Below are positions 19,989 to 31,899 of a stretch of DNA of 64,000 nucleotides, one piece after another. Location of the stretch: contig NC_134467.1 in the NCBI RefSeq assembly GCF_047948215.1, positions 35,245,020 through 35,309,019 on the forward strand, in the 5' to 3' direction. The position numbers and the translations under genes were made by a program. The stretch is from Lycorma delicatula. Taxonomy: Eukaryota; Arthropoda; Insecta; Hemiptera; Fulgoridae. How positions within the stretch are numbered: the first letter of the stretch is position 1; every line of letters starts with the position of its first letter. Under the pieces are notes generated by a model that was not told the DNA's origin, did not search any database, and saw only the letters and a list, made by a program, of their open reading frames with translations.

Positions 19989-21408
19989 TTGGGTGTTCAA
20001 AAAGTGACGCAACCTTATGGAAGAATGATTTCTTCTTTTGTTGCAAGTTTAATTGAGAATGATCGAGGAAAAATGGGTAACCCAATGCAGAAGATCATAT
20101 TTATTGTCTCCCAGTACATTAAATGTACCAGATATGCCCAGACCCAGAATGCATTCACAGAAAAGTAGATGTGGATGCACCAAAAAGGTCCTCCATCAAG
20201 TGGTTATACGACAAGTTCCAAGAGACAAGGAATGTGGCAGATGAAGCCGAAAATGGTAAAATTAGAAAAGTTGATCGAGTTGCAAGCTGCCTATTCCGTT
20301 AGTCCCAAGACGTCTGCGCGACGCTTATCTATCCAGTCTGGTCTCTACGTTGGTAATGTCCACTCGGCATTGTGCAAATTTTTAATTATGGATCCGTACA
20401 GGATTCGTGTTGTTCACTAGTTGTTAACTGCAGACACTGGAAAACGTATAGCTTTCTGTCAGCGTTTCATGTCAATCTGTAACGCCAGATGAGAAAGAAC
20501 TCAATGATTGGTTTGCGTCTGACGTGACGCGGTTCCACCTTGATGGATTTTAATGCACAGAATTCACGCATTTGGTGTACAGAAAATCCTAATCAGCTGC
20601 ACGGACCAAAAAACGGGTGTTTGGGGTACAATTTGACGTAGGTAAATTTTCATTAGATTCTTTCATGACACAGTAAACAGTGAGCTTTACATACAGATGG
20701 TGTAACAATTTGTAAACACTATACCTGCAGACCGACTAGAGTTTTCAAAGTCGAGAGTTCTAAGGTTCAAATCTTAGTAAAGACAGTTACTTTTATACGG
20801 ATTTGAATACTAGATCGTGATAACGGTGTTCTTTGGTGGTTAGGTTTAAATTAATCACACATCTCAGGAATGGTTGATCTGATACTATACAAGATTACAC
20901 TTCATTTACATTCATACATACCATCCCCATTCATCCTCTGAAGTAATACCTTACGGTGTTTCCGAAGGCTAAACAGAAGAAAAAATAAGAAAAGTCTGGC
21001 TAGAATACACGTGGTAATAGCAGGACAATGATATGGCTTATGCAGCCAACACTATGACTTTCTTGGATTAGTGTTTTCATGGAAAAGTGATTTCGAAAGG
21101 GGTTATGGCCCCCTTGGTCTCCTTATTTAGTCTTCCTCCTGAATCTTTCTTGTAGGGATACCTTAAGGATGCTGCTTAAAAAACTCATCCTCTCACCATT
21201 CCCAAATTGTAGAGCGAAATTCGGGAATGGTGTGAATTCGCGAATTTGGGAACTATGTGTCACTTTTATTTTTCAACCAACGTTAGAAAATGTGTTTAAG
21301 AGCAGCCAATGTTGTATTCAATTATCTGAATCGCATAATGTTTATCACTTTCAACAACCATTGTAACTTCTCATTTTCCAATAAGGTTGAGTCAATTTTT
21401 GAACTTCA
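19989..21408 (+). mobile_element. Tc1/mariner-like element, decayed, carrying a SINE-B
   Basis: Terminal inverted repeats: left GTTCAAAAAGTGACGCAACC (about 19994), right AAGGTTGAGTCAATTTTTGA (about 21383) in reverse complement. Between them a broken transposase can be followed on the plus strand: a helix-turn-helix part (LSIQSGLYVGNVHSALCKFL), MDPYRIRVVH, the first Asp block (SDVTRFHLDGF), and a late WPPWSPYL block where the family has WPPRSPDL. Many stops are present. SINE-B (20725-20995) interrupts the catalytic region. Confidence 0.8.
20725..20995 (+). mobile_element. SINE-B inserted in a mariner-like element
   Basis: It shows the SINE-B body (TTTTATACGGATTTGAATAC, GGTGTTCTTTGGTGGTTAGG) and tail (CATCCTCTGAAGTAATACC). 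The head is degenerate: the palindrome is lost and only CAAAGTCGAGAGTTCTAAGG and the B-box GGTTCAAATCTTA remain. Confidence 0.85.
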
Positions 21409-21482
21409 TATATATAAATACCAAAAAAAAAAAATGTTTATAACAAAAAAATGTAGTATAACTGTATCTAAGTAATTAAAAA

Positions 21483-21775
21483 CCACCGGGTTGGTCTAGT
21501 GGTGAATGTATCTTCCCAAATCAGCTGATTTGGAAGACGAGAGTTCCAACGTTCAAGTCCTGGAAAGGCAGTTACTTTTATATGGATTTGAATACTAGAT
21601 CGTGGATACCGATGTTCTTTGGTGGTTCGGTTTCAATTAATCACACATCTCAGCAATGGTCGAACTGAGACTGTAAAAGACTACACTTCATTTACACTCA
21701 TACATATCATCCTCTGAAGTATTATCTAAAAGGTAATTACTGAACGCTAAACAGGAAAAAGAAAGAAAGAATGTA
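21483..21775 (+). mobile_element. SINE-B, full-length, with target duplication
   Basis: Complete head-to-tail copy: A-box TGGTCTAGTGGTGAA, palindrome within CTTCCCAAATCAGCTGATTT (from 21512), B-box GTTCAAGTCC, body, tail CATCCTCTGAAGTATTATC, and an A/G-rich end. Direct repeats TAAGTAATTAAAAA at about 21469-21482 and 21776-21789 mark the insertion. Confidence 0.92.
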
Positions 21776-21789
21776 TAAGTAATTAAAAA

Positions 21790-22309
21790 AAAAAAAGCGT
21801 TAAATTTCATATTAAATATTAATAGATTTATTTCGGTTCGAAACTTTTCTTTATTGGATAAAATATTATTATTTTAATTATGGTGGAATATATTTATTAA
21901 TAATAACAAAATTAAAACGTCAAAAAGTTGTATCATTAAACAAAGAAACAATACAACAAAAGAAGAAACTTATGTTCAAAGTATTTATGATTAAATTTAT
22001 GTCAGAATAGGTAACAAGTTTGTGACATTTTGATACATGATACAAAGGGATAAATTTGTCAAAGTTGTGTTAAATATCATTGTTAAGGTTATAGAACTTT
22101 CCTTTTATAAACAAATTTAATGCAAAATTTATTATTATTTATATAATTTACTTTATAATAATCGTAATTAAAATAAAAAAATAATTTTTTCATGTAATCT
22201 TATTAAAAAAAGGAAAAATAATTTTTTTTCTGTGCAAAAAAATTATTTCCTATACGATTAATAACTGAAAGACCTGATTTATAGGTGCAGATACATAAAT
22301 ATACGTACA
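21790..22309. other. AT-rich spacer, nothing recognised
   Basis: No gene or repeat that I can support. Confidence 0.5.
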
Positions 22310-22570
22310 ATAGCAAATTAAAAAGAATGGAAGAAACTTTCAGGATATGTTCTCTGGTGAAAATAAAGACAAAAGAGTTCATATACACTTAGGTCCGGAA
22401 ACGCTTTTTTAGGTATTGTCGGCTGTCAAAATTTCAGTTAAAATTTACCACATTTTCATTCGTATTATTTTTAATAAAATTCAAAATTCGTACGCTTATA
22501 CCTAGTTTCTATGGGCGTTATACATTTTACTCAGAATCAAATTTTTTGCAAGATTTCTGTGTAACTGGTT
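22310..22570 (+). repeat. Dispersed repeat family G, partial copy 3
   Basis: It shares AGTTCATATACACTTAGGTC and CGGAAACGCTTTTTTAG with the 16430 copy (GTTCATATAAACATAGATCC, AAAAACGCTTCGTTAG). The match decays further downstream. Confidence 0.4.
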
Positions 22571-24984
22571 TGTGCTTATATACATTTAACAAATTAATTT
22601 TATGGGTAAAATTACTTTTTCTACTATTTTAATTTTATCGTAATTTGTTTTTAGATTTTTTTTTTTTAATACTTTTATACAGTTCATCAATTTCTTGTTT
22701 ACTTTGGAGAGGGTGTCATAGATAATTTGAATGATGATCAGATCATCTGAAGCTCAAACTCTCAAGTGCACTCAAATAGCCATTATTATAAGTCACATTA
22801 TGTTAAAGGTCTCCTTAAGACGAGAAAAATGGTATAAATAAAATGTTGGTGTAATGTTTGTAACTAAAGTAACGGCGGGATAATGTTTGAATTTTGAAAA
22901 ATAATTACTTGATTATTTATGGAACTGGTATCGCAAATAAATTAATTTTAGAAAATATGATATTGATATGAAAATTGGATATTATCGAATAAATTTACTT
23001 GAAAAACTTGACCTCAGACATTTTGGGTACAGACATCGTACCAACTTTTTATTTTTACCATTCTTCTTGTTTTAAAGAGACCTTTAAAATGATCACACAA
23101 AGGGTGTTACAAATTAAAATATTTATGTACCAACCCTGGGGCCACCTCCCAAGAAGGGGTTGAAATTCTATTTCTCGTCAAAAAGTGAAGTAGTTTACCT
23201 GAAACCTAGCTACCTTATCATGACACAGTATTCTATATGGAACGGTTTTAAAATTGATGAAGGGTTTCCATACTTTTGATTCACTCTGTATATATATATA
23301 TATATATTATCATCTTCTGTTAATCACTGATATAAAATTATTCTGTCATATATTCAAAGTAATACGTAGAAATTCTTTCATGTCCACTGAATTAACGAAA
23401 ATTAGAAACAACTTTTCTTATGAATATGTTCTCTCTCTTTCTCTATAGTTGTGTGTATGAGCGCGCGGGTGCGCAAGTGTGAGAGAGAGAGAGTGAGTAA
23501 GCGTTCACGTTTAAGAACTAACAATCTATATTACCTGTACGTTGAAAGGTTGTTCAATAAATAAATAAAAAAATTGGAAACAGCGGAAAAACTATTTAAT
23601 AAAATTCACCCGGCGATTTTAACGAAATTGACATTGATAATATAAAAATTATCAGCTGTTCAAAAAACTTACCAATATCTGTTCTGTTTAAGTAATTATA
23701 TACAGTTATGAACTCGCCTATAATTTAAATGAAATTTAGAATACATCTTCGAGTCTAAATTATTCGTTAAAATTGAAATTACTCATTTAAATTGCCTTTT
23801 ACCGTATTACGTCTCTCTTAAGTTACACAGTATTCTCACCAAAAATTTCTTAATTTATACCAGGGTATTTTTGGATCTAATAATTTGTTTTCAGTGAAAT
23901 TAAGTTAAGAATGAGATTAGATTCCCTTAATTAAGTTAAGCTTAACTTTGTGGGTTTTGGTAAATGTGCAATTTTCATTTATGGAGTTCTTCAAATTCAA
24001 TTTCAATTTCATTTCAACTTCAAATTCAACTGAGATTAGATCAACGTTAGGTTAAGTTGGTTTATAAATAATTTATTAATTTGATAAAATTTTACTGTCA
24101 ATTATCTGATGAAGTCATATTTCAAAACTTCTGTCCCATTTAACTTAGTATATAAGCAAATCCAGCCTTATTTTTAATTAAATTTGATTGAATCCAAATT
24201 ATTTAGTCAGAAAAAAATGAATATTTTGTAATCCATGTTATAATCCAAAATAATCAAATTTTGAGTGTGGGTAATGTGTAACTTACGATGAATTTAATTC
24301 GGGTGAAATGTGTATCTGATAAATAATTTTAATTGTACCGAATTACTTAAGTCCCAAGTAAGGTTTATTCCAAATTTCATTAAAATAAGATCTGAATTGT
24401 AACTGTAAATAAGTAACATTTCCAAAATGTTGGCTGCGCTTTTAAACGCGTACCATTGAAGAACAGGGTATTATGATAATTTTTCTTTATAATAAAAAAA
24501 AACAAAAATTAACTCGTGGATATTAAAACGGTTTGATAATAGTTAAAATCAGAAATAGCAAATAAAATGAATTTTCTGTGTTGAGGAAGAATTTTCGAAT
24601 GATGCTTTAAAAAATCACATTAATGAATTATTCCAAAAAAAAAAAAAATAGACGCAAATAATTTGGGAAATTTTTGAAATTTGAGTTATGAATATCAGAA
24701 CTGTTAATTTAATTAACCAAGATATACTCGATTATCACAAAACGTATTCGAAGTGGGATTATGAGACAATCGATTTTATAATTTGGTAAAATATATTAAA
24801 TTTGTAGGAAGTTTTTTCCGTAACCAACGACAAAAATTTAATTTTAAAACTTAGAAAAACTAAGAATTATATTTCTTTTTTTTAAAGAAATATGGTTTCA
24901 ATGTTTTATTCTTTTACCAACCAGTTTTAAATTGTTTTAAATTCCATACACTTATCAGAAGAAAGTTGGAAGAAATTTTGTTGT

Positions 24985-24985
<1 letters not shown>
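22571..24985. other. Long AT-rich spacer
   Basis: It contains a (TA)n at about 23288-23305, a CT-rich run and a GA-rich run facing each other at about 23430-23495, and imperfect TTCAAATTC repeats at about 23985-24035. I see no coding exon or transposon end. Confidence 0.45.
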
Positions 24986-24988
<3 letters not shown>

Positions 24989-25015
<27 letters not shown>

Positions 25016-25047
25016 CCCCCGTCTCTCTCTCCGTCTCTCTCTCTCTC

Positions 25048-25136
<89 letters not shown>

Positions 25137-25177
25137 CTCTCTCTCTCTCTACCTCTCTCTCTCTCTCTATCTCTCTC

Positions 25178-25229
<52 letters not shown>

Positions 25230-25260
25230 TGTGGGTGTGTGTGTGTGTGTGTGTGTGTGT
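24989..25260. repeat. Long (CT)n microsatellite followed by (TG)n
   Basis: About 220 bases of CT repeat with scattered interruptions (CCCCCCG, CG, CA, TA) pass directly into about 47 bases of TG repeat. The uninterrupted-looking frame across it is Ser-Leu repeat translation, not a protein. Confidence 0.97.
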
Positions 25261-25275
25261 TGTAACATACGAAAT

Positions 25276-26591
25276 CTGTAAGTAAGGTTATGAGACTGGT
25301 TCAGAAAACTTTTCATTTACAATTCATTTATACCTGAACTCTACCACTTTCGAAATAGTTCCATTGGGAAGCCACGCAACGCTTTAAATGGTTTTTCCAT
25401 TCTTCATAGCAGTATTAGAACTCAGAAACCAGAATATCCTTTAAATGTCGGTTACATTTTTGTTTTTAATTTTTTTTTTACTGTTCCAAAATGGTGTTTT
25501 TGAGGTGTTGGAGTAATGTTACTTTGTGGTGTTTTTTTAAAAGTCATGAACAGGAAAAAGTCATAGGGACTGAAGCCAGTTGAATAAGGTGGTTGAGGAA
25601 ATACAGGAATGTTTTTCTTTGCCAAAAACTGATTAATTGATGGTGCAGTGTGACAAGGTGTATTGTCATGTTGGAGCATCCACTTTTCTTCGATGGCTGG
25701 TCTCACATGGTCACCGCAGTCTTTCAAGAATTTCTCAGTAAACATATTGATTTACAGTCTGTCCTGTAGGCAAAAAATCCTTATGGACAATGCCATTACT
25801 ATCGAACAAACAAATTAGGATGCTTCTGATTTGCTCATTTTTGCTATTTTGGAAGGCAGCTAGTTTAAAGTAGGTCACTTCTTGCTCTGGCGTTTTGTTT
25901 ATGGGTCGTACTCAAATATGCAAGATTCATCACCAGTAATAAAATTTTTTTAGAAAAGCAGGATCAGTTTCAATTCACCTTAGAAGGTGAATTGAAGGTA
26001 CACTTCCACACTGTTTTTTTTCTGTTCAACAGTAAGGATTTTTGAGATCAATTTTGAACAATTTTTTTTCATGCCCAATACATTTGCCAAAATTTGATGG
26101 ACGGTGGTATGATTTCAATTCAATTGTTCTGCAATCATTCTGACCAGTCGTGATCATTAATCACCGGTCGTACCATATCATTCGCTTAATATTATCGTCA
26201 CATTTTGACGTTAACGGTCTTCCAGAGCGTGGATGGTCCACAACTGATTTCCGGCTATCTGAAAATGCTTTAAACCACCTAAAACGTTGGAATCGTGACA
26301 CAGCATTATTTCCAAACGCCCTTTCCAATTTTTAAAAAAGTTTCAGCAGCATTCTCATCGAGTTTAACATAAAACTAGATTTGCACAACTTGCTCATAAT
26401 TAGTTTTTGTAACGCACAACAAAAACTCGTTTCTCTAAAAGTTTGTTTACGTCTCACGTGACAATAATAGATCAAAAATATTAATAAATTATATAGATCA
26501 GCTGTTTATATAACCATATGTTTACTAGTAACTTTGCAGTGTTGCCACTTTGGCTGCCAAAAAAAAACTAGTCTCATTACTTTATTTACAG
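25276..26591 (-). mobile_element. Mariner (DD34D) element with terminal inverted repeats
   Basis: The terminal inverted repeats are CTGTAAGTAAGGTTATGAGA on the left and CTGTAAATAAAGTAATGAGA at the right end (reverse complement). The length of about 1.3 kb is normal for mariner. It encodes a single broken transposase on the minus strand. Both ends read CTGTA, so the exact TA target duplication is ambiguous by a few bases. Confidence 0.88.
25452..26397 (-). pseudogene. Mariner transposase, DD34D, broken
   Basis: The product would be a cut-and-paste DDE/D transposase. Remains in order on the minus strand: an N-terminal FYVKLDENAAETF segment, TGDESCIFEYDP with the first catalytic Asp (about 25925), LQHDNTPCHTA with the second, and FSPYDFFLF with the third, in place of the usual YSPDLxPCDFFLF. 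I count 34 residues between the second and third Asp, which identifies the mariner proper group. Stops and frame changes separate these blocks; only the last 97 codons form one open frame. Confidence 0.85.
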
Positions 26592-27287
26592 ATCTCGTAA
26601 AAAGAATAAATTCATTGTGAAATATAACGATTTTCCTTTAATAGAATTTTAATATGTGAAGAAGATTGTGTATATTATAAGATGAAACAATAAAATTGGA
26701 AATCTGAAACATATAAAATTATTGCTTATCTTATAATAAACTGATATTATCGGTCCATAAATTCCCTATAGTATAAGGAAACGTTTCATAATGAAAACGA
26801 AATAAATACGTCATTAAAATTACGTCTATTATTATCTTTCACTAGCAATATATAACCCATTAAATCTAGATCAATTTTTCCCTATTTGTCTAAATATGAA
26901 AGAAGTCTGAAGTTATTTTCTTAAAAATAATGACATTAAGCTAATTCAGTGATGGGATTATGTACTTATGTATAATCATTAGACAAGAAAGATATTTTCT
27001 ATACTTGATATACTTGACACCCTGATAATGGTATTTCCTTTTAGATTATTATTTCTATTATACAGGTAGTCTACTTACAAGTTATTATATAATCAACTAA
27101 CGTAATGAAAGCGTTAGCGTTGGATTTAATTTTATTTTAATATATAAACGGTAAAATTTCGTATTAAAGATCCGAATACCAAATTTAAAGTAAGAACTTT
27201 TAATTATACAAAAAGGGTTTATTCAGAAGAGGATCGTAAAGCAAGATCATTAAGAATGAGTAAAGATTAAGATTGAGACTAATTAAG
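26592..27287. other. AT-rich spacer, nothing recognised
   Basis: No feature is seen apart from a high A+T content. Confidence 0.5.
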
Positions 27288-27358
27288 ATTCCCTATTAGA
27301 TAGGGAATCTTGGAGAGCTGCATCAAACCAGTCAAATGACTGAAGAGAAAAAAAAAAA
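27288..27358 (+). mobile_element. LINE N1, extreme 3' end only
   Basis: GATAGGGAATCTTGGAGAGC and TGCATCAAACCAGTCAAATG are identical to the last coding bases of the copy at 13690, followed by ACTGAAGAG and a poly(A). It is a strongly 5'-truncated insertion of about 60 bases. Confidence 0.88.
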
Positions 27359-28104
27359 TATTGGGAGAAAGTAAAAGCTAAGAACTTAAAGGCAAAAATA
27401 TCGGCAAAAATGACTTGAATTATTCTGATTAAAGTTGTCCTTTGCGGCCTTAAAAGTAAAAAAAAAACAAAAAAAAAAAAAAACGGTAATTTAATTTTAA
27501 TTAACGTTTATATATTATAAAGTTTATTTTATTTTTATTTTAAGGAAATCAGCTAATTATTTTTTAATTAAATAGAAAAAATATTTAAAAAAATAAAACT
27601 AATAAAATAAAACAGTTGACGGTAAAGTTATTATACTTTCCGGCCTTATTTATTCTTATATAGCGGAAAAATAATCATACATTAAAAAAATTACCGAAAA
27701 TTACTTTTTTTTTTGGAGTGGAGGTAATTTATATTGAATTTTTATTATAAAATTATTATTATATGTTTAAATTAATTATAAATCTTTTAAAAATTTGAAA
27801 AATTGATATTTTTAAAAATAGAATGACTTCCCCACCCACCATTATTGCCCCCAAATTATTATTTTGTGGTCAATTGCACGACTTTTACTATCCATAGGAA
27901 CACATAAAAACAAACTGATGAGGACACCACATGACTTCCTTGTACAGCTATTAAACTACATATTCACATTATTTGCTGCAATTATTTCATTTAAAAGTGA
28001 AATACGAAGTGAACAGTTACGTAATTGGATTGTGATGGACAGTATACAGCGTCACATTTTTTTACGATGTCCGTATCAAGATTTTATAATAGTTTATGTA
28101 TTAA
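27359..28104. other. AT-rich spacer with a fragment of repeat family C
   Basis: At about 27905-27995 the segment GAGGACACCACATGACTTCC through the TTAAACTACATA region matches the first 90 bases of family C (compare 985 and 54565). The rest is AT-rich with long A and T runs. Confidence 0.5.
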
Positions 28105-29105
28105 TTTTGTTACAGAGATAGAAGAACGATTACTAATATTTATAGGAACTAAACAGCAACAGTAATAATTGAAGAAGATATGAAAGAAGCCGTAATAAGA
28201 AAGGGAGTCCGACAAAGATGTTCCCTAATTCCGTTACATTTTAATCTTTACATGGAACTAGCGGTTAATGATGTTAAAGAACAATTTAGACTCGGAGTAA
28301 CAGTACGAGGTGAAAAGATAAAGATGCTACGATTTGTTGATGATCTAGTAATTCTAGCTGAGAGTAAAAAAGATTTAGAAGGAACAATGAACGACAAAGA
28401 TGAAGTCCTACGCAAGAACTACCGCATGAAAATAAACAAGAACAAAACGAAAGTAATGAAATGTTGTAGAAATAACGAGGATGAACCGCTGAATATAAAA
28501 AAAGGAAGAGAAAAAATTAAGAAGGTAGAAGAATTTTGTTATTTGAGAAGTAGAATTACAAAAGATGGCCGAAGCAGAAGCGATATAAAATGCCGAATAG
28601 CACAGGCAAAACGAACCTTCAGTCAGAAATATAGTTGTTAAACATCAAAAATTAATTTAAACGTGAGGAAAAGATTTTTGAAAGTATATATTTGGAGCGT
28701 AGATTTATATGGAAGTGAAACTTGAACGATCGGAGTACCTGAGAAGAAAAGAATAGAAGCTTGTTAAATGTGGTGCTATAGGAGAATGTTAAAAATCAGA
28801 TGGGTGGATAAAGTGACAAATGAAGAGGTGTTACGGAAAATAGATGAAGAAAGAAGCATTTTGACAAATATAGTTAAAAGAAGAGACAGACTTATAGGCC
28901 AGATATTAAGGCAGCCTGGAATAATCGCTTTAATACTGGATGGACCTGTCCATCCAGGATTCGTAACGTTTGGGATATGTAAAAGAAATTGTTAGGGATG
29001 TAGGATGTAGGAGATATACCGAAATGAAACGAGTAGCACTAGATAGCGAGCGAATCCTGTAGAGTTGCGTCAAACCAGTCAAAATGACTGAAGACAAAAA
29101 AAAAA
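28105..29105 (+). pseudogene. LINE N1 copy, RT through 3' end, multiply broken
   Basis: It begins at the equivalent of 14075 in the first copy and ends in GACTGAAGAC plus a poly(A). The catalytic block reads FVDDLVILAE, so the Ala of FADD is Val though both Asp remain. Further on it shows YLRSRITKDGRS and MWCYRRMLKIRW. In-frame stops occur at about 28640 and 28765 and the last segment is rearranged (a GGATGGACCTGTCCATCCAG palindrome near 28940). It keeps Lys where the first copy has a stop codon. Confidence 0.86.
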
Positions 29106-29224
29106 TTAATTTTGTAACTCGTCGATAAAGTAGTTATGTGGTGTAAGTGAAAACGTGTTGGATTCGTAACCACATCGCCTCCAATCTGACTTCTTATACT
29201 CATATTTTTTTTTTTTAATTTAAT

Positions 29225-29660
29225 TTATTAATAATTATTGACCTCTGTAAAAATTTTTGAAATTAAAATGAAAACTACATAAAATGTTATTTCACTAATA
29301 AGTTCCGATATTTTCTTTATTGTTATTATTGAATTTATTGTAAAACCTTTTTACAATCAGACGTTAATAATTATTAATAAATTAGTATATTTAAATTTAA
29401 AAAAAAAAATGGTTAAAAAAGTATATGAAATTGGATTCCAACCGATGTGCCTTCCCTTAGGAAGATCCAAATATTTCATTAATTAAAAGTTTATTTGGCT
29501 ATAACTGTAGAACTAATGAAAATAAGTATCCGTTATGATCCATTGTTGAAAAGTTCTCAATGAGGGCTTATTAATGCAGTTAAAAAACAGTCCAAAATTC
29601 AATTTTTTGGGATTTTGGGCTTTTTTGGTAATTTTTGGTCAATTTTACGGAAGGGGTAAT
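29225..29660. repeat. Dispersed repeat family C, copy 3
   Basis: The landmark ATTCCAACCGATGTGCCTTC and the AAGATCCAAATATTTCATTA and GGCTATAACTGTAGAAC segments match copies at 985, 54565 and 55060. It lacks the terminal hairpin seen at 1660. Confidence 0.6.
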
Positions 29661-31899
29661 TTGGTTCAAAATTTCTTTAAAAAATGTAAGATTTCCATGC
29701 ATGTATATTATACTCAGCTTTGTATGAAATTGGGAATATTTTGGCCTACTTTTGAAAAAGTTAACCTCATAAACTATCTACCACACCCCCTGAAGATAGA
29801 TCCATGAAACATAACCAACTGATTGCCCCGTATACCCAAGCCTCTGCCAAATTTCATCAAAATAGGTTTATCCAGTCAAAATTTATTAACTTTTAAACAC
29901 GTACAAAAGTATTTAAAAAACATATGTACCAACAGTTCCCTCCACTTTTGTTTTGTTTTTTGGGGTCCCTGGGTCATGAAAAAAAACCATTCACAATTTT
30001 TTTACTGATTTCCATATTTTCCTTCTTGCATTATAGTACTGTGATTCCAGGAAAGTTAAAAGGATTTTTTGTTAATTTAATTACAAAGCTGGAAAAAATT
30101 CTACTAAACTTTTTATTGGTAATTAAATAAAGCTTAAAATTTAACTTTTTTTCTGATTGATAAAATAAACTAGTAATGTAAAATAAAAAAAATTACATCT
30201 GACTTTGTGATTTTCTTACATAATATATTGAGTATACCACGAAGTTCTTTCGGAACTTTCATAGAGAGTGAAATAGAAACTGGCCGTTAAAATAATGAAT
30301 TCTAGTCGTGGAAATGAAATAATGGAAAAAATTTTTATATAATTATATCCTAAATTTCGCTTAGATTTCAGCCGGTGAAATGAGGTCGTTTTGATATTTT
30401 TAGAATGACAATTACGGACTAGAATTAGTGTTTTCTAATGATGTTTAACATGACATATTGATTAAAACAGGTCTTAAAACCGTATGTGCAGTACTTCTTG
30501 AGAAATATGAGGTAAAACTAATAAATTAGGGTAAAAACCCCTGGATTTTTTTAATTTTGTCATACAATAACTTTGTAAAATGAGTAATAAACATATAAAA
30601 CTTTTAAACAAAACTTACAGAAAATTTAATTTTGAATAATACGTTGAGTAAAACAAAGAAAAGTAAGAAAATTTGTTTTTTATTTAGAAACAGTACATTA
30701 GACCATAGTTAATTATACATACCAATTTATATACTAAATGTTCAAAAAAGAGACTTCCATTTTCAACACATTTCTTGGCATGCTTCTGTACTGTTTCTGC
30801 TGCTTTTTTTTAGTTCTTCACGGCTGTCCGTAAGTTTCAAACGAAGCATTTTAGGACATATATTTATGTGAAATTTTTTCATTATTTTCACGAATAGAAT
30901 AGATTATGAAAGTAATATTTTCTATATGTATCACCCCAGAAAATCCGTTTTTTATATATATATCAACCCATAAAACAGAAATCAAAAATATAACAGTATG
31001 CAAAATATCCTGAGAGTTATTGGCCATTTTTTTTTTACAGTTTGATTACTTCCCAGATTTTGTACTTTAGAGTCGCTATCATCCGTTACAGCTAAACAAT
31101 TAGATTTCAATTTTTTTTCCTATTTTTATTCCGTTGTTCCCTTAAGTCTACGGCTTAATTTTCTGATTAATCTTTCTTAAGAGTGCAGTTAAAGAACAAA
31201 GGTGAAATCCCATCTCCGTAGTTGATAACAATTTTGATTTCAAACATTTCGGAAATTTCATATATGAATTTTACTTTGGAACAGTTGTTCGACAAAAAAA
31301 AGTGTAATGAAACTCGTTATCCAAGTTCTTTTTGCTTGAATTTTACAAAGCTTCTATTTATTTATTAAAAGGTTTGATGGTACTATTTCATTTCATATTA
31401 AATCTATTTCATAACAGTCATAAACTTCTTACGGATATGACGTTACAGTCTTAATGACGTACAAATTAATTTTATTTCTTGACGACCGACTATTATGAAC
31501 GTAACAATTTTTAATTTAAATATGATTGTACGTTTGAATTTGAATTAACATCTTATAGGAAATCCCTGATGATGGAGTAACAGCTCCGAAAGTACTCGGA
31601 TATGTATTTTTTTAAATTGTTGGTAAGTGGAACTTTAATTTATACAATTCTATTGATGTTTTTTGGAAATTTAAGAACATGATCACGTAATTTTTTATCG
31701 TAATACATTAAATTTTTGAGGTAGAATAATTGTTCGTTACATGGTCTACTTTTTCTAAACCATCCCTGACTTTTTCCCAGGTTCAGATAGAGTTATGATT
31801 TAGTGCAGTTCATCAAAGCTTTAGATGAAATTTTTCATGTACATCCAACAATGATATTCTTCTATAGTACTTTAGTTACGTTTTATCATGTTTTACTTT
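29661..31899. other. Unclassified spacer, transposon-like phrases
   Basis: 29820-29900 contains CCAAATTTCATCAAAATAGG, a phrase typical of decayed transposon bodies. No frame, hairpin or terminal repeat lets me assign a family. The rest is AT-rich. Confidence 0.4.

Noticed and set aside
24966..25265. A 99-codon frame rich in Ser and Leu
   Set aside because: It is the translation of the (CT)n/(TG)n microsatellite.
29574..30130. Three overlapping plus-strand frames of 61-77 codons
   Set aside because: They start within repeat family C and continue into AT-rich transposon-like sequence; no frame is shared with other family C copies.
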